This document shows, piece after piece, positions 1 through 9,800 of a stretch of 20,125 nt of DNA. Source of the stretch: a virus. The notes below the pieces were generated by a model that had not been told where the DNA came from, searched no databases, and saw only the letters and a list, made by a program, of their open reading frames with translations. The stretch spans positions 1-20,125 of IMG/VR virus record IMGVR_UViG_3300017964_000113, one strand, 5' to 3'. Position 1 is the stretch's first letter. The number at the start of each line of letters is the position of its first letter. A program made the position numbers and the translations under genes.

Positions 1-162
1 CGTGTTCCTACCATAGACGAAACAAATAAAATAATTGTAAAAGACAAAAAAGACGAAGCTAAGTTAGACAAAGCACTTGCAATGGTGACACCAAAAAACA
101 AAAGATTTATGGATGTAAGGAGATTTGTTGAAATAGATCCGTCAAAGTTTACTGATATCTAA
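1..162 (+). CDS. C-terminal end of an unrecognised phage protein (partial)
   Basis: The first reading frame is open from base 1 to a TAA at 160-162 and gives 53 residues; the start lies outside the window. The visible part is highly charged (runs of Lys, Asp and Glu) and ends in a segment rich in Arg, Phe and Asp (RRFVEIDPSKFTDI). No catalytic or binding motif is visible and I do not recognise the family. Its last 21 bases overlap the 3' end of the reverse-strand gene that follows, so the two genes converge with no room for a separate terminator. In this context it is probably another phage late gene, but that is inference from position only. Confidence 0.6.
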   Translation, partial: RVPTIDETNKIIVKDKKDEAKLDKALAMVTPKNKRFMDVRRFVEIDPSKFTDI

Positions 163-429
163 ATTGCTACTAGCTGGTAAATCCCAAACTGCTTTCCTTT
201 CCTGACCTTTCCGCTGTGCAAACCTCTTTGCATCACAATTTCCGCATACATGAAACACATTGTTGTTGATCCTATTAGGATCCATCTTTCCTCTCGGCCT
301 TGTAAAAATTTCATTACAGCAATCACAGCGTAAAACAAGCTCTATACTATTCCTGTAGTAACTATGCTCTAATCCAGCTTTGGATTTCCTTACATATTTG
401 TTTTTCTTAATACGCTCATTTACAAACAT
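142..429 (-). CDS. Small zinc-ribbon protein, function unknown
   Basis: A 95-residue basic protein on the strand opposite to every other gene here. Two CxxC pairs, Cys35/Cys38 and Cys62/Cys65, lie 23 residues apart and look like a four-cysteine zinc ribbon; the stretch between them (RPRGKMDP) is basic and could contact nucleic acid. The N-terminal 20 residues are also Lys/Arg-rich. Such proteins are often DNA- or RNA-binding or transcription-related, but no specific family can be named with confidence. Its start faces the A-type carrier gene across a 62-base gap, and its stop overlaps the preceding forward gene by 21 bases. The reverse orientation suggests it may be expressed at a different time from the late genes. 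It could equally be a structural zinc protein. Confidence 0.75.
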   Translation of the reverse strand: MFVNERIKKNKYVRKSKAGLEHSYYRNSIELVLRCDCCNEIFTRPRGKMDPNRINNNVFHVCGNCDAKRFAQRKGQERKAVWDLPASSNLDISKL

Positions 430-465
430 ATAAGTATTTACTACATTAAGATTATAAAATTAACA

Positions 466-473
466 CATAAATA
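466..473 (+). promoter_or_regulatory. Candidate T4-type late promoter (CATAAATA)
   Basis: CATAAATA matches seven of eight bases of the T4 late promoter octamer TATAAATA and fits the looser NATAAATA form. It ends 18 bases before the ATG of the Fe-S carrier gene, in the short divergent gap after the reverse-strand gene. A start site about six bases downstream would leave a leader of roughly 12 bases containing the AGAGGT ribosome site. A T4-type late promoter would need the phage sigma factor gp55; that gene is not in this window, so the mechanism is inferred. Confidence 0.55.
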
Positions 474-491
474 TATTCATAAGAGGTAAAA

Positions 492-866
492 ATGTCATTT
501 GTAATTATCACAGATAAAGCAAAAGAAAAAATTAATCAATTATGCGAAGAAAATAATGTTTTTGCAATCACCCTAAATTTAAAAGGTGGCGGGTGTGCAG
601 GGTATCAATATGATTGGGGAGTAACTGATTCTCCAACACGGCATGACGAAGTAATTAACACAGGTGATGGAAATTTAGCTATAGGAAAAAAAAGTATGTT
701 GTTCTTAATGGGGACTGAAATAGACTATGTTACAAGCATAGTAGGATCAAATTTTGACATACGGAATCCGAATGCGAAATCGAGTTGCGGATGTGGAACG
801 AGTGTAAGTTTTGATGTAAGCACGTTACCTAAAAAGGAAAAACCAGTTTTTACGCCAACCTGGTAA
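492..866 (+). CDS. A-type Fe-S cluster carrier (IscA/SufA/ErpA/HesB family)
   Basis: A 124-residue protein with the full signature of A-type carriers, which accept Fe-S clusters from a scaffold and hand them to apo-enzymes in the cytoplasm. The three ligand cysteines are present: Cys35 in GGGCAGYQY, and Cys99 and Cys101 in SSCGCG, with 63 residues between the first two as in the family. The length is slightly above the usual 105-120 because of a Pro/Lys-rich tail. The start is supported by AGAGGT a few bases upstream. It lies 22 bases before the giant tail gene and probably shares its transcript from the late-promoter-like site at 466. Viral members of this family are known from marine T4-like phages. 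Whether it serves host metabolism or a phage enzyme or virion cluster cannot be told. Which of IscA, SufA or ErpA it resembles most is undecided. Confidence 0.93.
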   Translation: MSFVIITDKAKEKINQLCEENNVFAITLNLKGGGCAGYQYDWGVTDSPTRHDEVINTGDGNLAIGKKSMLFLMGTEIDYVTSIVGSNFDIRNPNAKSSCGCGTSVSFDVSTLPKKEKPVFTPTW

Positions 867-888
867 CAAAATCATAGGAGAATAATAA

Positions 889-3800
889 ATGGGTATACAA
901 ATAATCAATATAGGTGTCGAAGGAAATGACGGGACTGGTGATAGTATTAGAGAATCGTTTAGAAAAACAAATGAAAATTTTAATGAATTATTTGGATTAT
1001 TAGGTGACGAAGGAAACATAATTGAATGGACGAGATTAGGAGGTACTCCAGACGAATATGAATCTAATAAGGTACTATTTAGTGGCAATATAGATATTTC
1101 GGGAGGTACTCTTCCTACATTAAGTTGGGCAGGTTTTGTAAGTGACAACTATGTTAATTCTAACGATAATGATTCTATTTTAGTTTCATATGCACCTGGC
1201 GCGATAATATTAAGAGCAACATTTAATGAATTATCTCAAGACCCATCTCCTACATTAAGTGCTGGTTTAAATGCAGCTGGATCTGGAATAGCAGGTGTTG
1301 TAATAGACGCTGACGCTGTAGGACAATTTAATGCTGCACACGGCACATCATATACTGAAGATGACTTTGTAATGACAAGAAGGTATGCTGACGACCGTTA
1401 TATATCATCGGCACTTCCACAAGAAGGTGCTGAACAACCAACTGGTGTTTTACATTATACCCTTGAAATAGAAAGATATATAGACGGTGGAGCGCAAATC
1501 CTTTATCATTACAATGCAGCCCAAGAGCTACAAGAAAATGCCGGCCACGGGATAGATTCCGCATTTAACGGTTACGGATTCACATATTATGCAGAAGATG
1601 TCAAAAATCCTAATCTTATAGTAGGGCAAACTTATTATATTAGAGTGGTTAGTGATACATTACTATGGTTTTATGACGACAAAGGCAATGCCCAAACAGC
1701 CGACGAAAATATAGCAGCCAATACCCGTATAGATTTAACTCCAACTGGTGAAATCCTAATTGCCGATACTGATATTCATACAATAACTGATGCTAATTAT
1801 GATTCAACTCTCTCAGGCAGATACCTCGGTAATGAATTAATTCCGAGGAAAAATTTAATTTTAAGAGAAGGAGATAAACTTGTAGGACCGTTAGATTTAC
1901 ATGATCACCCAGGCGACCTAGCTGGAGTTAAAAGTACAGCAGTAGATGACTACCGATCAGTTACTAAATTCTATGTAGACAATACAGCAAATCATACTTC
2001 TCCTGAAAATATCTATGTAAGCACAGGCGGTGATGATTTAATGACAAATGTTCCTGTAGGCTTAGAAGGAACGTGCGAAAAATATGCATATGCAAGTATA
2101 AATGCAGCAGCTCGTAGAGCAGAAGAACTGATGCTTGCAGCACCTGTTACTCCAGGTCCTTACATGCAAACTTTAACTCATTCAAATTACACTGCTGCAG
2201 CTACAGTTTTAAAAGCAGAAATTGATATACCATCTGATAACACTGCACGGAAACTGATTGATGAAAATATTTTGTTTTTACAAAAAGAAAGTCTTGCGTT
2301 TCTAAAAAGCACTTATCCTAATTTTACATTTGAAGATAATGATATAGAACTTTACGTAGAAGAAATTTTATCAGCTATTTCTATGGATATAAATCGTGGA
2401 TCTCAATCTAATTTCCTAACAAAACGAGCAGCAAATAATTTTTATAGTTCAGTTTCTAGGCGCATTTTAATTAGGAAGCATCAAGCTGAATTTATTGGTT
2501 TGGTAAATTTTTTAAATAGATATCTTTTAGGTTCCGTTGGTCTCACAACAGGAGGTATCCTTAATAATTTAAGGTACCAAACAGTTAGCATAGCATCTAT
2601 TCAAACAAAAATAATTGATGAAAATAATTTAGAAGTAGCAGTAAGTCCGGCAATCTTAACTACCGATAGTTTACATGGCTGGCCTACTGGCGCAACTATA
2701 TTAATAGAGAATGCCATTGGTTTAGAATATCAAAATATTTCACAAATAAATGATAAAATCTTTTATATAAAACGTCTTACAGAAGACAATGAAATAAGCT
2801 TTGAATTATATTTAGATCAACAATTAAATACACCTTTTAATGGTTTCACTTATACAGATTATGCTGGAGGTGGTACAGTAAGTAGATTGTGGCAAACCGA
2901 TGAAATGCAAACTCTAGGAATTTTGGAATACCAAATTGCAGAAATTACGTCTACATTTCCTGCTCGTATTACTACAAATGTTGCACACAATTTAAATAAT
3001 TTTAGCAACGCTAACTCAGCAACTATTAGAATAACTGGTGTTCAAGAAACAAGTGATAACGGTCCGATCCTCGCCGACTTATTCAACGAAAAAGACTTTA
3101 CTATATTAACTACAGAAGATCCAAATCAATTTTACCTATTCAACGATAGCGGATTTAAATTAGCAAGAGTTAGTTCTATAAGTTTTAGTTCTAACCAAAT
3201 TGTAATTACAACTACCTCAGCCCATGACTTCATTGACGGTGAAGCTATTGTAATAACTGAAATTAATAGTCCTTCTGATTTAAACCAAGTACAATATTTC
3301 GCAAAGATAGATGAATCTAATTCGTTATATATAAAACTAGTAGACGATCTTGGTAATGATATCGTACCAGACCCTAGCTGGTCTTATACTGGTGGAGGTA
3401 TTATAACATCATCTGCAAATGCTATTAATTCTACAAATTTTATTCATGTTGCAGATACCGGAATATTTACAAAAGAAGAAGCTGGGGCAAATGAATCTTC
3501 ACTTATTGGAGTAAATAGTAGATTTGATACTTTTAGAAATATTATTAATCAAGGTTTAGGAGTATCAACTGATACAGTATATGGAAGCACCTATAAATTA
3601 GTACTCAATAATGGTACAGGTTATTACACTGATCAAACACAAGATACCAATGCAGATGCATTACCTGGGAAAGTTTTACGAGGTAAAACATCAAATGCTC
3701 TAGGAAAAATAGTTAATTTTTATAACAATGTTCAAAATGAAGCAACAGTTGCTGAATCAAATCCTACAGTTTTCCAAGTTTTCTTATTAACTCCAAAAGA

Positions 3801-6800
3801 CTTTACGATTGGTGAAGAATTAGAATTTGGTAATTATATCAATGATAAAGAAATTACAATTAAAATAGAAACTGGAATTTACGAAGAAGATTATCCAATA
3901 CGAATAATGAATAATGTATCAATTGTAGGCGATGAATTTAGACGTGTCATTATTAAACCAAAAACACAAGGAACAAGCAATATTGCTAGAATAAGCCAAA
4001 GCAAGTGGGCAACTAATTATTTCTACAGAGATAATGAATTTGACGGATTGCAAATAGCAAGAGGAGGAACAGATTTTATAAATCAAGTAGGTGAGTTGCA
4101 AGGAAAATTCGGATACCACTACTTGCAAGACCCAAGTAAACCCACCAATATTGGTGAAGATGGAGTCACAACTAATTATGGGGGTTACCAAACAAGTGCA
4201 GATATTATTGCTGCGAATAAAGATTACTTAATTGAAGAAACTAATTATTATTTAAAATCAGTTACGCCAGAAGTACCATATAACACAGAAAAATCAAGAA
4301 GAGATACAGGATATGTAATAGATGCTTTGATAGCGGATTTAAAAATAGGTGGAAATAGTAATATTTTAGAAATGCAAGGATCATTTTACGGAGGACAATT
4401 CACCGGACCAGAACAAGAATCTGCTTGTTCTGCCGCATTAAGTAACATAAAAACACTTGCTACCTCATTAGTTCAAAATATTGCTCCTACATATTTCATT
4501 CAACAACAAGCATTTACAGCAGAAACAGGAACAGAATATTTTCCAAGTAGTGGAGACCTAAGAATAATAATTGGGTCAGGTCACGGTTTAAATGTCGGAG
4601 ATTATATAGAAATTTTACCTGAATCGTTAGTTTTTACCTGTGAAGCAGATAACCATACTACTCTTCATTATTATCCTGACCCTGCATCACCTGCATACAA
4701 AACCAAAATACAAATTCAAAGTTTATATGATACTACAGGAATAGTGGTAAACGTTGGAACACACAATTCAATTACTGAACCTAGTATTGTTCCTCATATT
4801 TTTAGAAAAACAGAAAGCCAAGATAATAGTATTACAGTCAAAAGATACGAAGCTGGATCTACAGTTGTAACAGACATAGAACCAGTTGATTTACGTATCA
4901 CGGGCGAACCTGACGAACTTACTGCATATGCACTCAATGATCTTGAAACTAGAAGCTCTGTTATGTCTATTATAGATGTTTTAATTAATCAATTAGTTTT
5001 CGTGTTTGACCCTGACTATAATCCTCCACTAAGAAACGATGAAATGGATGTATTTTTGCTAGGTGACACAACTATTTTAAGGCAAATAACATGTAGAGGT
5101 CATGGCGGTTTTATGGCGGTTTTAGATCCTGACAATCAAATACTTACTAAATCACCATATATTCAAACAGCGAGTAGTTTTAGCAAGAGTATTAATAAAC
5201 AAACTTTCGCAGGAGGCATGTTTGTTGATGCCTATGTAGGAAATTTACCTACAAAAATTACCGGTGTTGTTGCAGAAAGCAGTAAAACTATTATACTAGA
5301 CGATGGAAGCAGCACACAAGGTTACTTCACTTTAGGTATTCAAAGTGATGTTGGAGAAGGTCTACGAATTAGAGAACCGCAATTACCCTGTCCATTTTAT
5401 TTAGACGGTAGACGTTTCCAAATTAACGCAATTTCTGATTACAATAGTTTTGCTGGCACAGCTAAAATTTATTTAGATGCAAGCTCTAATAATAAACAAG
5501 GATTTATACCTGAGCAAATACCTAACCTGATTTATCCAATGGGCATATTCCTACAAACTGCTGGTAATAGAAGTATATTAGGCAATGATTACACCCAAGT
5601 AAATGATCTTGGTTATGGACTGCTATGTACAAATGGTGCATTTTCAGAAATGGTTTCAATGTTTACCTATTATTGTCATGTTGCATACTATGCAGCTAAT
5701 GGTGCTGAGATTAGGTCACTAAACGGATCTAATGGATATGGAAATTTTGGTTTAGTGGCAGAAGGAGCTGATCCTAACGAGATTCCAGATCAAGTGGTTT
5801 TGACATATGATATGGTACAGCCATTAAAAGCGTTTACTACCTCACAAAATCCAAATGAATATGAACAAACAAGTATAACAGTGTATGACGCTAAAAGAAT
5901 GCCTACTGCTGGTAGTGAATTTACTGTTGATCATGGTACAGTCACAATTGACGGTACTCAAGTAGATGTTGGTATACTTAATTACGTTGTTTCAAGTGTT
6001 ACATCATTAAGTGATAGAGATGCATCTTCAACTCGATTAATTAGAATGGCAACTTCGCAAACATTCGCTGAAGGTACAAAATTACAGTTTAGTGGCGAAA
6101 TTACAGGCGTAGTTGCTGCAAACCATTACAATGACAATTGGTTATCTTTAAGATCATTAAGTAGCGAAATATCAACCCTAACAACTATTGTAGGTATATT
6201 GGATGCATCTAACGTACAAATAACAACTTATGATCCTGCAATTATAATTACAGAAGTAGACACAGATGGCATTGTAGGTATTGTAAACCAAGATGATGTT
6301 GTAAATGGAGGCGTAACTGCACTAGATACTAGTAATCAAGGTAGTATACTTGTTGCAGCTGGATTCCTGGGACTACAAAATGTTTTTACTAAAACAACAG
6401 GCGATGGTTATGGACTATGCGTAGATATAGGACCAGATCAATCTATTACTATTGTTACTACAGGACAAAATTATGCAGCTAATGATGCGATTACAATTAG
6501 TTTCAATGATGGATCCAATGATCTTGAAATTACTGGCATTACAGTTGATACTGTACACGGAACATCTAAAGGTATTTACAGTAACCTAGTTTATAGATTA
6601 GACATTATTGCAGATAATACAACACCAATTGATAAATTTCCTGTCCTACAAGGAGATATACCGCATGATACATATTTAGAATATAGAGATTACACTATCT
6701 TCCAATTTTCAAATGTAAATGATAGAGCTGGTTTGGTAACTAGACCTAGCACTGCGATCAATTTAGATGAAAGCGACGACGTTACGTATAGAAGTTTGGC

Positions 6801-9800
6801 TTTCCAAAGTGTGGATAGTATATCTAGAGATATCTTAACCAACGATGGAACACTTGCTACTGTTGAAGTTGGGTATGACTATATTACTTTACAAACGCTT
6901 ACTTTTAATTCTACAAATCCTACAAATGATTTTATAGGTGATAACTGCGGAAATACTATAGGCGACACTCGAATAGCAATTTTACCATTAGATGACGCTC
7001 AAGGTTTATATGGTCAAATTGCAAGAATAACAAAAGACACTACAAATTATTCTGCACATGGTATTATAACCGATACTACAGATCCTAATTACGTAGGAGG
7101 AATGATATTTACTCATCAAGGAAAAACCCATAGAATTATTAATTATAAAGAATTAGTTAAATTAACTCTGAGTACGCAGATTTCAGCAGTTCAAGATGAT
7201 ATGCTTACCCAAGCAAGCACAGGAGCTAGTGCCAAAATTGCAGCAAATTATTCATCCGAAAATATAATTTTTGTATATGATATACAAAATGAATTGACAA
7301 CAGGCACTGCGACAATAGACGGTGCCACAGTTACTATATCAAATATTAATATAGGTAGGAACGCCGCGTTTATAGATATTGCACCACTAGATTCAATAGC
7401 AAACGGAATAGGATGGACAGCGACCGATTTAACAGCTTCTAGCACTTATGGAATATCTGCCCCAATGCTTTCCGACGAAGCAAGAAAATTTTATGTAGGA
7501 TTACCTGCATTATCATCAGCAGAAATCACTGTTAGGATATCATTGTGTAGAGCAACTGGTCATGATTTTACACAAATAGGTACCGGAGGATTTAACACCT
7601 CAAACTATCCTAACGTAATATTAGGACCGCCCACAGAAAGTTTAGCAGATTCATACACATCAGCGCCTAATGCATTTAAAGCCCAAGTATGGGAAAGAAG
7701 AAAAGGAAGAGTATTTTGGGTAAGTACAGATCAATATGGATTTTTTAGAGTAGGAAAATTCTTCGAAGTTGATCAAGGAACTGGTGACATTACCTTCTCA
7801 GGACAAGTCGGTTTATCAAGTGCAAACTCTTTAGGATTTAAAAAAGGAGTAGTAATCGATGAGTTTTCGGCAGACGATACATTTGCAGATCTTTCTGGTA
7901 AAGCTGTACCAGTAGAAAAAGCTATCGCAGGATATATCAATCGCGTCCTAGGATATAATCCTCAGGCTTTAACTCAAATAACAGGGGCACAACGTATTGG
8001 TACAGGATTCCTTACCCTAAACGGTGTAACTCCATTGGAAGGTAACATAGATGCAAATCAATTTAGAATCACTAATGTTGGTCCTCCAACAGAACCAACT
8101 GACGCAATCACAAAAGCATATGTAGATGCTAATGTTGAAAGATTTAATTCTCTCGGAGTATTAAGAGATTTTTATGAAACACCTTTAGAAGGATCTGCAG
8201 GAGAACTCATAGTTGCTACAGGTAGATTTATAATGTATACAGAAATAGAATCAGGTGGTGGTGCATTTTCTGTAGGGCAGACTATAAAAGGAAATCAATC
8301 AGGAGCAACAGGTTTTATAGTCCACGTAGAAACTATTAACGATATACTGTTAAGTAACACAGGATCTGGTACACGTAAAATTATATATACTTTAACTAGT
8401 GCTACCAATTTTAATGCAGGTATAGATATAGTAAGCAATTGGACACCCGATGGTCAAACGCCAGAAGGAAGTTCTGCTGCAATGCTTACTAATAATATTA
8501 ATGAAGACCTAGGAGGACCGTATCAAGAGTATACCCATGCATCAGTAATATCTGATAGTGATGTGAAATGGTTAATTTCAAAACCTGCAGATGGACAAGA
8601 TGCGAATATTTCTAATACTAAAATAGATTTGACAATACAAAGCGAAGTTATTTTTGATAGCATGATTAATCCGGATGCTCGAATTAAACAAAGCAAACTA
8701 GATATGCAAAGTGCAACAGTTTATTCTGATACCTTCAGTAGCATAACACAGGCAGATTTAGGATTATCGGCATTTAATTCTAAAGAATTTTCAACCCTTG
8801 GAACAATCCGTTTAACAACTCCTATCACAGCGAATGAAGGTGACCCAATTACACAAGGAACGCTTGGAGCAACAGCGGAAGCAACAATTGCAAGAACAGT
8901 TACGAACAGTGATTTAATCACTATAAGATTAAATTCCGGCAATTTTATTGCAGGTACCAGCACAAATGAATTTCCTAACAACGTTGTCAAAGAAAATATT
9001 CTAGATTCTCCAGCTTCTGCTTCAGCTGTTGAAAATACAGGTTGGATAGAACTAAAAACTGCTACAAGTGATGCTGATGGTGTAACATTACCAAAACTGT
9101 CTTGGATGCAACAGTTTGAGGTAATAGGCAGAAAATCTGCTGTTGCAGGTAATGGGCATTCAACAGCAGAGCATGTAACATTCAAAGAAGTGATAAACTT
9201 AGGAGGAGGAGTTCACGACGATGATTTTGGAATATCTTACACAGCAGGACAAAATGATGTATTGTTAAGGAGTGCAGTTGGTACTTATGGTACAAAGAAA
9301 TTAGCATATCTTCCTACTCAAGACACCTTTGTTGTTAGAAATCCAACACCACCGCAGACTGGGGATCCGAGAGCAGGATCAATCCAAGTAAGTTCACTTA
9401 TTATTGGATCGAATGTCAATGCAGAAGTATTAGCTTTGTATGCTAATAATTCAAACCAAATAGAATTAAAATCACCTACTGGTAATAGGACAATCTTAAA
9501 AGCTGGTAGCAGTGATGCAGAAACTAGATTTACAGTAGAAATGCCTGATCAACTAAATGTAGGCGATGCAAGGTTCACGCACGGCACTGAGCGGCATTTA
9601 GTTGAGGTAAGCAGTGACATTCAATCTAACGCTAAAAACACTGCGCCAAATGCTTTAGAAGATTATACTAAGGGGTTTGTTGCTAGTAATTGGATCTACA
9701 CAAAAGGTATAGAAGCAATTGACGAAGCTAACATCAGAAATAGTACCAATACTGCTACAGTTGGAAATACTGGCGGGACTGGTATGGTATTTGGTGCTCA

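Noticed and set aside
825-1148. 107-codon reverse frame covering the carrier/giant gene junction
   Set aside because: It overlaps two well supported forward genes and has no motif or ribosome site.
8721-9185. 154-codon open frame on the reverse strand inside the giant gene
   Set aside because: It lies wholly inside a clearly coding forward frame, lacks a ribosome site, and its composition is what the reverse of Ser/Thr/Asn-rich coding DNA gives.
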